Source of the DNA: Albimonas sp036154955
GTDB taxonomy: Bacteria > Pseudomonadota > Alphaproteobacteria > Rhodobacterales > Rhodobacteraceae
Direction: 5' to 3'
Assembly (NCBI GenBank): GCA_036154955.1
Contig: JAYZWL010000152.1
Coordinates: 11,463-75,462, forward strand
Length of the DNA stretch: 64,000 nt
Shown: positions 52,920 through 61,497 of the stretch, piece after piece
How positions within the stretch are numbered: position 1 is the first letter of the stretch
How the letters are laid out: each line of letters begins with the position of its first letter
The notes under the pieces: generated by a model
Seen by the model: only the letters and a program-made list of their open reading frames with translations
Told to the model about the DNA's origin: nothing
Database searches by the model: none
Made by a program: the position numbers and the translations under genes

Positions 52920-54041
52920 ATGATGAAGCTCGCCAGGGTCGCGGCCGCCGCCGCGCTCGCCTTCGCCGCCGCCGGATCCGCCGCGCAGGGCGCGGACCGC
53001 GTCACCGCCTCGCTGTGGGTCGGGCCGAAGCACCCGGTCTCGGTCGGCGGCTACGATCCGATGATCAAGGACCTGGAGGCCGCCGGCTGGTCGGTGAAGT
53101 ATTTCCAGGGCGGCGCGCTGCTGGGCGCCAAGCCGACCCTGTCCGGCCTGCGCGACGGCATCGCCGACGTGGGCATGATGGCCATGACCTACTTCCCGGC
53201 CGAATTCCCGCGCGCGCAGGTGGTGGCCGACATGGGCCTGTCCACCCCGTCCGCGCTGGTCGCCATGTTCATGGCCACCGAATTCAACCTGCTGCACTGC
53301 CAGCCCTGCCTGGACGAATACCTCGCCCAGGGCATCGTCTACACCGGCACCTACTCCACCTCGCCCTACACGCTGATCTCCAAGGAGCCGATCCGCTCCA
53401 CCGCCGACCTGGCGGGCAAGAAGATGCGCGTGCCGGGCTCGCTGTGGTCCCGCTGGGCGGCCAAGGTCGGCGGCATCGAGGTGAACGTGCCGTCGTCGGA
53501 GATGTATGAGGGCCTCGACAAGGGCGCGCTCGACATCGCCATCCAGGCGCCGGGCGCCATGCGCTCCTACTCGCTGTGGGACACCGCCAAGTACAACACC
53601 GTCCTGAACCTCGGCACCTATCACTCGCTGTCGCTGCTGTCGTTCAACCAGGGCTTCTGGCAGGACCTGTCGGAGGAGCAGCGCAAGATGTTCCTCGCCC
53701 AGGCCGCCCGCGCCGGCATCGACGCCACCATGCTCTACTCCCAGGCCGACGAGGAGGTGCTCGCCGCCGCCGCCGAGCACGGGGTCGAGGTGATCCAGCC
53801 CTCCGACGAGATGAAGGCCGACAAGGCGGCTTTCGTGAAGGAGGACACGCCGATGATCGTCTCCGAGGCCAAGGACAAGCATGGCCTGGCCGACGCGCAG
53901 GAGATGGTCGACACCCTCAACGGCCTGATCGAGAAGTGGACCGCCATCGTCGACGAGGTGGGCGAGACCAACCGCGACGCGCTGGTCGCCCGCTTCATGG
54001 AAGAGGTCTACGACAAGCTGCCGGCCGACTACGGCCTCTGA
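52920..54041 (+). CDS. dctP: TRAP solute-binding protein DctP (second system)
   Basis: 373 residues. Sec-type signal MMKLARVAAAAALAFAAAGSAAQG, then DRVTASLWVGPKHPVSVGGYDPMIKDLEAAG. Binding-site regions are LAGKKMRVPGSLWSRWAAKVGG and SEMYEGLDKGALDIAIQAPGAM. It belongs to a different DctP branch from the two receptors at the left end (no Tat motif, no SGALLDYLSAAG). GGGAGGA upstream. Followed by a strong terminator. The CQPC pair near residue 127 may form a disulfide. Confidence 0.92.
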   Translation: MMKLARVAAAAALAFAAAGSAAQGADRVTASLWVGPKHPVSVGGYDPMIKDLEAAGWSVKYFQGGALLGAKPTLSGLRDGIADVGMMAMTYFPAEFPRAQVVADMGLSTPSALVAMFMATEFNLLHCQPCLDEYLAQGIVYTGTYSTSPYTLISKEPIRSTADLAGKKMRVPGSLWSRWAAKVGGIEVNVPSSEMYEGLDKGALDIAIQAPGAMRSYSLWDTAKYNTVLNLGTYHSLSLLSFNQGFWQDLSEEQRKMFLAQAARAGIDATMLYSQADEEVLAAAAEHGVEVIQPSDEMKADKAAFVKEDTPMIVSEAKDKHGLADAQEMVDTLNGLIEKWTAIVDEVGETNRDALVARFMEEVYDKLPADYGL

Positions 54042-54066
54042 TCCGCGGCTTCGGCCCGGATGACGG

Positions 54067-54094
54067 CGCGGCGCTCCCCCCGGGGGGCGCCGCG
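54067..54094 (+). terminator. Terminator-like hairpin after dctP
   Basis: CGCGGCG-CT-CCCCCC directly abutting GGGGGG-CGCCGCG, then TTGCGTTTC. 26 bases past the stop, with a weak T-rich tail. Confidence 0.6.
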
Positions 54095-54139
54095 TTGCGT
54101 TTCGGGGGGGGCGTTTCGGAAGGGGGCGGTTCCGGGGGC

Positions 54140-55345
54140 TCAGCGCGCCTCGGCGACGGCCTCGCCCGCCGCACGGCCCGACGCCCAGGCCCATTGGAAA
54201 TTGTAGCCGCCCAGCCAGCCGGTGACGTCCACCGCCTCGCCGATCACATGCAGGCCGGGCACGGTCCGCGCCTCCAGCGTGCGGGCGTCGAGCGCGGAGG
54301 TCGCGACCCCGCCCAGCATCACCTCCGCCGTGCGCCAGCCCTCGGTGCCCACCGGCTTCAGCCGCCAGTCGCGCAGGGTTTCCCCGAAGGCTTTCAGCGC
54401 CTTGTCGGACTGGTCCGCGAGGTTCCCCGCCAGCCCCGAGCCGTCGGCCAGCGCCTGCGCCAGCCGCTTCGGCAGCGGCTCCGACAGCGCCGCGGCGAGG
54501 CCGCGCTTCGGCCCCGCCCGCTTGGCCGCGACCAGCGCCGCGCCCGGATCCGCGCCGGGGAACAGGTCCACCGCGATCGCCTCGCCCTCGCGCCAGTAGG
54601 ACGAGGCCTGCAGGATCGCCGGGCCGCTGAGGCCGCGATGGGTGAAGAGCAGCGCCTCCTCGAAGCGCGCCCCGCCCGCCGTCACCGCGGCGGGCGTCGC
54701 CACGCCGGCGAGGGGGCGGAGCGTGTCCAGCATCTCCGGCCCGAAGGTGAGCGGAACGAGGCCCGGACGGGTTTCCGTCACCGCCAGGCCGAAGCGTTCG
54801 GCGAGCTGCAGGGCGAAGCCGGTGGCGCCCATCTTGGGGATCGACTTGCCGCCGGTGGCGATCACCAGGCGCGGCGCCTCCGCGGTCGCGCCGTCGGAGA
54901 GGCGGACGCGCCAACCCTCGGGGCCGCGGGCGACATCCTCGACCGAGGTCGACAGCCGCAGGTCGGCCCCGCCGCGCGCCATCTCGGCGACCAGCATCGC
55001 CACGATCTCCCGCGCCGAGCCGTCGCAGAACAGCTGGCCCAGCGTCTTTTCGTGCCAGGCGATGCGGTGGCGGGCGACGAGGGCGAGGAAATCCTGCGGC
55101 CCGTAGCGGCCCAGCGCGGACTTGGCGAAGTGGCGGTTGGCCGAGAGGTAGCGGGCGGCGTCGCCCCCCGACAGGTTGGTGAAATTGCAGCGCCCGCCGC
55201 CGGAGATGCGGATTTTCTCGCCCGGCGCGTCGGCATGGTCCACGACCAGCGCCCGCGCGCCGCAGGCGCCGGCGGCCGCGGCGCACATCATGCCCGCGGC
55301 GCCGGCGCCGAGCACGATGACGTGGTAGGGTTGCGGGGCGTTCAT
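54140..55345 (-). CDS. HI0933-like flavoprotein (NAD(P)/FAD-dependent oxidoreductase)
   Basis: 401 residues. FAD-binding Rossmann motif VIVLGAGAAGMMCAAAAG, then EKIRISGGGRCNFTN, which is diagnostic of the HI0933/YhiN family. Other blocks: TGGKSIPKMGATGFAL, FTHRGLSGPAILQASSYW, MLGGVATSALDARTLEAR and the C-terminal GEAVDVTGWLGGYNFQWAWASGRAAG. The role of the family is unknown to me. Divergent from the MarR-like gene at 55486. Stands alone. Confidence 0.92.
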   Translation of the reverse strand: MNAPQPYHVIVLGAGAAGMMCAAAAGACGARALVVDHADAPGEKIRISGGGRCNFTNLSGGDAARYLSANRHFAKSALGRYGPQDFLALVARHRIAWHEKTLGQLFCDGSAREIVAMLVAEMARGGADLRLSTSVEDVARGPEGWRVRLSDGATAEAPRLVIATGGKSIPKMGATGFALQLAERFGLAVTETRPGLVPLTFGPEMLDTLRPLAGVATPAAVTAGGARFEEALLFTHRGLSGPAILQASSYWREGEAIAVDLFPGADPGAALVAAKRAGPKRGLAAALSEPLPKRLAQALADGSGLAGNLADQSDKALKAFGETLRDWRLKPVGTEGWRTAEVMLGGVATSALDARTLEARTVPGLHVIGEAVDVTGWLGGYNFQWAWASGRAAGEAVAEAR

Positions 55346-55485
55346 CCGGCGGCTCCGGGGCTTTTGGCGGCGTCGACCGGGGTCGCATCACGGAACGGGC
55401 TGCGGCGCAAGGGCTTCGAAGGACGGGCGACGGTTTCGCTTTTCATCGGTTTGACGGTTGCGTCACGATTTCGCCGCAACTATTA

Positions 55486-55878
55486 ATGTCGTTAATGACG
55501 ATGACCGCCGACATAGAAGGTCTCACGGACCTGGACCGCGCCGCCCTGCGCCGGCTGCTGGCGGCCGTCAGCGCGATCCGCGCCGAGGATCCGGAGATGC
55601 CGCTGCAGCAGGTGGCCCTGTTTCTCGAAATCGCGATCTGCGAGGGGCAGTCGCTGAACGAGCTGCAGCACCGCATCGGCATGGCCAATTCGTCGACCTC
55701 GCGGGGCGTGACGTCGCTGTCGACGCGGGTGATGCAGGGCCGGAGGGGGCTGGGGCTGGTGAGCAACGAGCCCGACCCGACGGAGCGTCGGCGCAACCTT
55801 CACAACCTGACGCCAAAAGGCGAGTCGCTGGCCCGCCGCTGCATCGAGGCGCTCGACGGGCGGAGCGGGCGGGACTGA
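55486..55878 (+). CDS. MarR-like winged-helix regulator
   Basis: 130 residues. MPLQQVALFLEIAICEGQSLNELQHRIGMANSSTSRGVTSLSTR forms the helix-turn-helix, and NEPDPTERRRNLHNLTPKGESLARR the wing, as in MarR proteins. Three in-frame ATGs (55486, 55495, 55501) compete and none has a good ribosome site. Upstream GTTGCG-N12-CGCAAC (55456-55479 area) may be its own operator. No target is evident beyond the divergent flavoprotein gene. Confidence 0.78.
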   Translation: MSLMTMTADIEGLTDLDRAALRRLLAAVSAIRAEDPEMPLQQVALFLEIAICEGQSLNELQHRIGMANSSTSRGVTSLSTRVMQGRRGLGLVSNEPDPTERRRNLHNLTPKGESLARRCIEALDGRSGRD

Positions 55879-56444
55879 GCGAAGCCGCCGCAGGGCGTTT
55901 CGGATGCGGTCTGATTCGGCGTCGGTCCGGGATGTTCGGCATGGCGGGCCCGTCGACGGCCGCGGCCGGCGGCCGGGATCGGGCCTCGCGGTCTCCCGAC
56001 GACGGCTGCGGACAAGCGATCCGGGCGGCGATCCGGGGAGCGGGCGGTCCGGAGGCAAGCGATCCGAAGGCGAGGCCGGTCCCTAGGTCGGCGGTCCGGA
56101 GGCGGGGTCGGTCCCTAGGACGGCGGTCCGGCGGCGGGGTCGGTCCGGAGGCCGGCGAAGCGACGGCGTTCGGGAGAGGCCCGGCGCGATCGTTTCAGCA
56201 AGCGGGATCGCAGCGTCGGCCGCCCGCTTCCAGCCCGCGGCCGGAATACCGCCGATGGGGATGTCCGGCGCACCCTGCTGTCGACCTTTCGCGGGCGTTC
56301 CTCCCGGGTCCGCGGGCGCATGTCGCCGGCGGCGCCTGAAAGACAAAGCGCGGCCCCGTCGCCCGGCGGCCCGCATCCGTCCGCCCCTTGTCACGCCATC
56401 CGCATGGTTCCGGGCGCGCGACAGGCCGACCCGGCGATCCGCGC
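55879..56444. other. Gene-free stretch with a short tandem repeat
   Basis: 566 bp between convergent genes. No credible gene. Contains two 32-bp tandem units and a partial third at 56078-56157. The rest is GC-rich without recognisable signals. Confidence 0.5.
56078..56141. repeat. 32-bp tandem repeat, two units plus a partial third
   Basis: Units start GGTCCCTAGG at 56078 and 56110 and end GGCGGGGTC; they differ at two positions. A third begins GGTCCGGAGGCCGGCG at 56142. The CCTAGG core is rare in such GC-rich DNA. Confidence 0.7.
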
Positions 56445-57155
56445 TCAGATCCTTACGTTCAGGCTGCCGGCGGCGTCGGCCTCCGGCGCGTCGCCGGAGA
56501 TCGCCTTGCGCGCCTCCGCGCTCTGCGAACTGATGGCGGCGAGCGCCTCCTGCAGCTTGGCCTGGGCGATCGCGGCGACTCGACGGTCGGCGGCGGAAGC
56601 GCCGGGAGAGACCAGCGCCGCGTCGCTGACCACCCGCATCTTGCTGGCGGTGGCCTGCGGATCGCCTTCGACCGGGCTGACGTCGATCGGCACGAACCCG
56701 CCGATGGCGTAGCGGCGACCGTCGGGTCCCATCTGATACATGTAGACCGGCGGCCCGGCCCAGGGGCGCCCGGCGATGACCTGCGCCATCTCCTGCGAGC
56801 GCACTTCCCGGTCGCGGTCGGCGAGGCGCGCCACCGCCTCCAGCTCCGCGTCCGTCAGGCCGGCGGTCGGCTCTTCCTCCGCCCCTTCGGCGTCGGACGG
56901 CGCAGGCTCCTCCGCGCTTTCGATCGCCGCGCGCGCGACCTGCGCGGCCAGCGCGCCTTCGCTGGACACCCGCGGCGCGCCCGGCTCCGCGCCGTTTCGC
57001 GCCAGCGCGGCGAGCGCCGCTTCGTCTGTATCCGAGACCGCCTGACGCGGCGGCGTGGCGGCTTCGGGCGCTTCCGTCAAGCGGAGCGCGGAGCCCGGAG
57101 GCTCCACCCGGCGGGGGGCGGAGGTCGGGGCGTATGCGGATAGTGTTCCCAACAT
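56445..57155 (-). CDS. SprA-family putative metalloprotease with degenerate zinc motif
   Basis: 236 residues. The C-terminal half matches the SprA-related / CJM1_0395 putative metalloprotease family (PF12118): DREVRSQEMAQVIAG, GPPVYMYQMGPDGRRYAIGGFVPIDVSPVEGDPQATASKMRVV and a helical end. In the family the first block normally reads DREVRxHExAHxxxGG. Both histidines are glutamine here (Q121, Q125; CAG codons), while the glutamate is kept, so zinc binding is probably lost. The N-terminal 100 residues are low-complexity. ATG 57155 is preceded by CCGAGG. Monocistronic, downstream of the nrdJ terminator. Confidence 0.82.
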   Translation of the reverse strand: MLGTLSAYAPTSAPRRVEPPGSALRLTEAPEAATPPRQAVSDTDEAALAALARNGAEPGAPRVSSEGALAAQVARAAIESAEEPAPSDAEGAEEEPTAGLTDAELEAVARLADRDREVRSQEMAQVIAGRPWAGPPVYMYQMGPDGRRYAIGGFVPIDVSPVEGDPQATASKMRVVSDAALVSPGASAADRRVAAIAQAKLQEALAAISSQSAEARKAISGDAPEADAAGSLNVRI

Positions 57156-57327
57156 CGAATTGACCTCGGCAGGCCGGGCCGTGACCCGGACGTTCGGACT
57201 TTCGCAAGCCGGGGTTTCGAAACCGTTAAGTCCCGCGAGAAAATCGCGCGGCGGCGGGATTCGCCCCCCGTCCCCAAGGCGGCGCCCGACGACGGTCAGT
57301 CGACAGGGATGAAAAATCGATTGTTCC

Positions 57328-57364
57328 AAAGAAAACGGGGGGGACCAGGCAAGTCCCCCCCGTT
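57328..57364 (-). terminator. Rho-independent terminator of nrdJ
   Basis: Perfect 12-bp stem AACGGGGGGGAC/GTCCCCCCCGTT with a 7-base loop, continuing TTTTCTTT on the minus strand. This is the clearest intrinsic terminator in the window, 80 bases past the nrdJ stop. Confidence 0.88.
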
Positions 57365-57443
57365 CAGGCGCAGCGGTTCAGGCTTCTGCTTGTCTGCTCT
57401 AGGTTTCGCCCGCGGCCTGTTCGTTAACGTGAGGCGAAGGGGG

Positions 57444-60400
57444 TCAGGAGCACCCCGAGGTTCCGCCGCACGTGTTGCACTTCAGGCAGGTGCCGTTGCG
57501 CACCAGCGTGAAATTCCCGCATTCCCCGCAGGGATCGCCCTCGTAACCCTGCATCTTGGCCTTGGCGCGGTCGTCCATCGGCGCCACCGCCGCGACCGTC
57601 GCCGCCTCGACCAGCGTGGCGGTTCCGCCCACCGTCTCCAGCGCCGCGACCGAGGCCGAAGCCTCCGTCGAGGACGCGCCGCCGCGGACCACGAACAGCT
57701 CCTGCGGGACCCGCTTGCGCATGTAGCCGGGCGAGGTCATCTCCTTGAGCATCGCCACCGCCTGCTCGGCCACGGTCGCCTCGGCCTCCACGAAGTTGCG
57801 CTTGCCCTCCGCGTCGCCGCGCCCGACATCGTCGAAGCGCACGCCGTCGGGCTGCACATGGGCCAGGTCGGTGCGGTCCAGGTAGGACACCGCCAGCTCG
57901 CGGAAGATGTAGTCGAGGATCGAGGTCGCGTTCTTGATCGAGTCGTTGCCCTGCACCAGCCCCGCCGGCTCGAAGCGGGTGAAGGTGAAGGCCTCCACGA
58001 ACTCCTCCAGCGGCACGCCGTATTGCAGCCCGACCGACACCGCGATGGCGAAGTTGTTCATCATCGCGCGGAAGGCGGCGCCTTCCTTGTGCATGTCGAT
58101 GAAGATCTCGCCCAGACGGCCGTCCTTGTATTCGCCCGTGCGCAGATAGACCTTGTGGCCGCCGACGATGGCCTTCTGGGTGTAACCCTTGCGCCGCTCG
58201 GGCAGCTTGTCGCGACCGCGCGCGATCTCCTTCACGATCACCTTCTCGACGATCTTCTCGGCGATCATCGAGGCGCGGGCGGCCATCGGGGCCTCGGACA
58301 GCTCCTCCTCGAAGTCGTCGTCGTCCTCGATCAGCGCGGCCGAAAGCGGCTGCGAGAGCTTGGAGCCGTCGCGGTAGAGCGCGTTGGCCTTCACGCCCAG
58401 CGACCAGCTGAGCTCATAGGCCTCCAGGCAGTCGGCGATGCCCGCGTCGTTGGGCATGTTCACGGTCTTGGAGATGGCGCCGGAGATGAAGCTCTGCGCC
58501 GCCGCCATCATGCGGATATGGCTTTCGACCGAGAGATACCGCTTGCCGATCTTGCCGCAGGGATTGGCGCAGTCGAAGACCGGCAGATGCGCCTCGTCCA
58601 GCCCCGGCGCGCCTTCCAGCGTCATCGTTCCGCAGACATGCAGGTTGGCGGCGTCGATATCGGCCTTGGAGAAGCCGAGATGGCGCAGCATGGAGAAGGA
58701 CGGGTCGTTCAGCTTCTCCTCGGGGATGCCGAGCGTGTCGCGGCAGAACTCCAGCCCCAGGGTGAACTGGTTGAACGCGAAGGAGATGTCGAAGGCGGTC
58801 TCCACCGCGGTCTCCAGCTTTTCGATCTGGTCGGCGCCGAAGCCCTTGGCGGCCAGCTTCTGCAGGCTCACCCCCGGCGCGTCGGTCAGCGAACCGGCGC
58901 CCACGGCGTAGCGGATGATCCGGTCGATGGAGACCTCGTCGTAGCCCAGCGTCTCCAGCGCGGCGGGAACCGACTGGTTGATGATCTTGAAGTAGCCGCC
59001 GCCGGCCAGCTTCTTGAACTTCACCAGGGCGAAGTCCGGCTCGATGCCGGTGGTGTCGCAGTCCATCACCAGGCCGATGGTGCCGGTCGGCGCGATGACG
59101 GTGGCCTGGGCGTTGCGGTAGCCATGGGCCTCGCCCAGCCGCAGGGCCTCGTCCCAGGCGACGCGGGCGCGGACCACCAGCTCCGGATCCGGGCAGTTGT
59201 CGGCGTCGAGCGGCACGGGCAGGACGGCGAGGCCCTCATAGCCCGCGGTCTCCGACATCGCGGCGCGGCGATGGTTGCGGATGACGCGCAGCATGTCCTT
59301 GGCGTTGGACTTGTAGCCCGGGAAGGCCCCGACCTCCGCGGCCATCTCGGCCGAGGTGGCGTAGGACACGCCGGTCATGATCGCGGTCAGGGCGGCGCCC
59401 AGCGCCCGGCCTTCGGCCGAGTCGTAGCCCAGCCCCATGTTCATCAGCAGCCCGCCGATATTGGCGTAGCCGAGGCCCAGCGTCCGGTACTTGTAGGACC
59501 GGCGCGCGATCTCCTCCGACGGGAACTGCGCCATCAGCACGGAGATTTCGAGCGTCACCGTCCACAGCCGGGTCGCGTGCTCATAGGCGGCGACGTCGAA
59601 GCCCTCGGCGTCGAGGAAGGTCAGCAGGTTCATCGAGGCCAGATTGCAGGCCGTGTCGTCGAGGAACATGTATTCCGAGCACGGGTTCGACGCCCGGATC
59701 GGTCCGTCCGCCGGGCAGGTGTGCCAGGCGTTGATGGTGTCGTGAAACTGCACGCCCGGATCGGCGCAGGCCCAGGCGGCGTGGCCGATCTGGTCCCACA
59801 GCTCGCGCGCCTTGACGGTGCGCGCGACGGTCCCGTCGGTGCGGCGGATCAGCTCCCAGTCCGCATCCTCGCGGGCGGCCTTCAGGAAGGCGTCGGTGAC
59901 GCGCACCGAGTTGTTGGAGTTCTGGCCCGACACGGTCAGGTAGGCTTCCGAGTCCCAGTCCGTGTCATAGGTCGGGAATTCGATCGAGCCATAGCCCTGG
60001 GCGGCGTATTCCAGCACGCGCTTGGTGTAGGTCTCGGGGATCATCGCCCGGCGCGCGGACTTGATCGCGGCCTTGAGGCCGGCGTTCTTCTTGGGGTCGA
60101 ACGCGTCCTCCTCCGCCCCGTCCCAGGCGCGGATGGCGGCGAAGATCTCGTTGAGCTTCTTCTCATGCGCCTTGGAGCCGGCGACGAGCGAGGCGACCTT
60201 CTGCTCCTCGCGCACCTTCCAGTTGATGAAGGCCTCGATGTCGGGGTGATCCATGTCGCAGATCACCATCTTGGCGGCGCGGCGGGTGGTGCCGCCCGAC
60301 TTGATGGCGCCCGCGGCGCGGTCGCCGATCTTGAGGAAGCTCATCAGGCCCGAGGACTTGCCGCCGCCGCCCAGCGGCTCGTTCTCGGCGCGCACGGAGG

Positions 60401-61106
60401 AGAAGTTGGTGCCGGTGCCGGAGCCATACTTGAACAGCCGCGCCTCGCGGGTCCACAGGTCCATGATGCCGCCGTCGTTCACCAGGTCGTCGGAGACGGA
60501 CTGGATGAAGCAGGCATGCGGCTGCGGGTGCTCATAGGCCGACTTGGACTTCACCAGCTTGCCGGTCTTGAAGTCCACGTAGAAGTGCCCCTGGGAGGGG
60601 CCGTCGATGCCGTAGGCCCAGTGCAGGCCGGTGTTGAACCACTGGGGGGAGTTCGGCGCCGCCATCTGGGCGCAGAGCATGTGGCGCATCTCGTCGAAAT
60701 AGGCGCGCGCGTCGGTTTCGGAGGAGAAGTAGCCGCCCTTCCAGCCCCAGTAGGCCCAGGCGCCGGCGAGCCGGTCGAACACCTGCTGGGCCTTGGTCTC
60801 GCCGCCGAACCGCTCGGCTTCGGGGAGCTTGGCCAGCGCCGCCTCGTCGGGGACCGAGCGCCACAGGAACTCCGGCACGCCCTCTTCCGCGACCTTCTTC
60901 AGGCGCGCGGGCACGCCGGCCTTGCGGAAATACTTCTGGGCCAGCACGTCGGAGGCCACCTGGCTCCAGTCGCTCGGCACGTCGATGCCCTTGAGCGAGA
61001 ACACCAGCTTCCCGTTGGGATTGCGGATCTCGGACGTGGCCTTGCGGAAGTCGAACGCCTCGTAGGGGGAGGCGCCGTCCTGGGTGAAGCGACGTTCGAT
61101 CTTCAT
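57444..61106 (-). CDS. nrdJ: Vitamin B12-dependent (class II) ribonucleotide reductase
   Basis: 1220 residues. It reduces ribonucleotides to deoxyribonucleotides with adenosylcobalamin, without oxygen dependence. Blocks: APNSPQWFNTGLHWAYGIDG, FKYGSGTGTNFSSVRAENE, KSGGTTRRAAKMVICDMDHPD, NPCSEYMFLDDTACNLASMNLL (active-site cysteine region), VIAPTGTIGLVMDCDTTGIEPDFALVKFKKLAGGGYFKIIN. The C-terminus ends in a four-cysteine zinc-ribbon-like tail (CGECGNFTLVRNGTCLKCNTCGG). GGAGGG supports ATG 61106. An NrdR-box palindrome lies 147 bases upstream and an intrinsic terminator follows. Confidence 0.97.
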   Translation of the reverse strand: MKIERRFTQDGASPYEAFDFRKATSEIRNPNGKLVFSLKGIDVPSDWSQVASDVLAQKYFRKAGVPARLKKVAEEGVPEFLWRSVPDEAALAKLPEAERFGGETKAQQVFDRLAGAWAYWGWKGGYFSSETDARAYFDEMRHMLCAQMAAPNSPQWFNTGLHWAYGIDGPSQGHFYVDFKTGKLVKSKSAYEHPQPHACFIQSVSDDLVNDGGIMDLWTREARLFKYGSGTGTNFSSVRAENEPLGGGGKSSGLMSFLKIGDRAAGAIKSGGTTRRAAKMVICDMDHPDIEAFINWKVREEQKVASLVAGSKAHEKKLNEIFAAIRAWDGAEEDAFDPKKNAGLKAAIKSARRAMIPETYTKRVLEYAAQGYGSIEFPTYDTDWDSEAYLTVSGQNSNNSVRVTDAFLKAAREDADWELIRRTDGTVARTVKARELWDQIGHAAWACADPGVQFHDTINAWHTCPADGPIRASNPCSEYMFLDDTACNLASMNLLTFLDAEGFDVAAYEHATRLWTVTLEISVLMAQFPSEEIARRSYKYRTLGLGYANIGGLLMNMGLGYDSAEGRALGAALTAIMTGVSYATSAEMAAEVGAFPGYKSNAKDMLRVIRNHRRAAMSETAGYEGLAVLPVPLDADNCPDPELVVRARVAWDEALRLGEAHGYRNAQATVIAPTGTIGLVMDCDTTGIEPDFALVKFKKLAGGGYFKIINQSVPAALETLGYDEVSIDRIIRYAVGAGSLTDAPGVSLQKLAAKGFGADQIEKLETAVETAFDISFAFNQFTLGLEFCRDTLGIPEEKLNDPSFSMLRHLGFSKADIDAANLHVCGTMTLEGAPGLDEAHLPVFDCANPCGKIGKRYLSVESHIRMMAAAQSFISGAISKTVNMPNDAGIADCLEAYELSWSLGVKANALYRDGSKLSQPLSAALIEDDDDFEEELSEAPMAARASMIAEKIVEKVIVKEIARGRDKLPERRKGYTQKAIVGGHKVYLRTGEYKDGRLGEIFIDMHKEGAAFRAMMNNFAIAVSVGLQYGVPLEEFVEAFTFTRFEPAGLVQGNDSIKNATSILDYIFRELAVSYLDRTDLAHVQPDGVRFDDVGRGDAEGKRNFVEAEATVAEQAVAMLKEMTSPGYMRKRVPQELFVVRGGASSTEASASVAALETVGGTATLVEAATVAAVAPMDDRAKAKMQGYEGDPCGECGNFTLVRNGTCLKCNTCGGTSGCS

Positions 61107-61183
61107 GTGTCCCTCCGCTCTTGCTGTGAGCGTGTTCAAAAATGTCCCGAGGGCGTCGCGTGCGTCGCGCCGTCCCATGAGAA

Positions 61184-61202
61184 GCGCCCCCTGCGGGGCG
61201 TC
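61184..61202 (-). other. Leader hairpin of nrdJ
   Basis: GACGCCCC-GCA-GGGGCGC-type stem in the probable 5' leader, between the NrdR box and the start. No B12-box (GCCACTG) is present, so it is not a recognisable cobalamin riboswitch. Confidence 0.35.
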
Positions 61203-61252
61203 TCCGTCGATCTTGTGTGCGGTGGTGGGGCGGGCCCCGTTAGCGCCAGCGA

Positions 61253-61268
61253 ACACCACATGTGGTGT
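61253..61268 (-). promoter_or_regulatory. NrdR box ACACCACATGTGGTGT
   Basis: Perfect 16-bp palindrome upstream of nrdJ. The NrdR consensus (ACAC-w-A-t-AT-a-T-w-GTGT, from memory) is matched at all highly conserved positions with symmetric C/G replacements. The 391-bp divergent gap 61107-61497 holds this box, the nrdJ leader hairpin and the mmcB promoter; bases 61290-61440 are AT-rich. NrdR repressors usually bind two boxes; I see only one. Confidence 0.75.
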
Positions 61269-61444
61269 GGGCCTCGGCTGATGCGCCCATGATTAGGAAT
61301 CCCCCTCCGCAGGTGCAACAGAATTTTTAGCGATTTGGACTAGATTTTGCGGTTGACGCTCCACGGATCGCTATCCCTAGCGGTCCCGTTAACCGAACGA
61401 ATTAGCAACATTTACCGTTTGGGAAGATTCGTTGACGGCGTTCG

Positions 61445-61473
61445 TTGACGGCGGCCTTCGCGCGGAACATTAT
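61445..61473 (+). promoter_or_regulatory. mmcB promoter
   Basis: TTGACG (61445-61450), 17-base spacer, CATTAT (61468-61473). The predicted start of transcription is near 61480, just before the ribosome site at 61483. Confidence 0.65.
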
Positions 61474-61479
61474 GCGAAC
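61465..61479 (+). promoter_or_regulatory. LexA (SOS) box GAACATTATGCGAAC
   Basis: Perfect match to the alphaproteobacterial LexA site GAAC-N7-GAAC, overlapping the -10 element of the mmcB promoter, an ideal repressor position. mmcB is a known damage-inducible gene in Caulobacter. Confidence 0.85.
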
Positions 61480-61497
61480 ATGAAGGAGGCGCCGCAA

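Noticed and set aside
61215..61235. Second NrdR box
   Set aside because: The GTGTGCGGTGGTG stretch shares letters with the consensus but has no symmetry.
61107..61252. Cobalamin riboswitch before the B12-dependent nrdJ
   Set aside because: No B12-box-like GCCACTG and no matching set of stems; only one plain hairpin. An NrdR box explains the regulation.
57309..61292. 1300-residue plus-strand open frame over nrdJ
   Set aside because: A shadow frame with low-complexity translation; nrdJ on the other strand is unmistakable.
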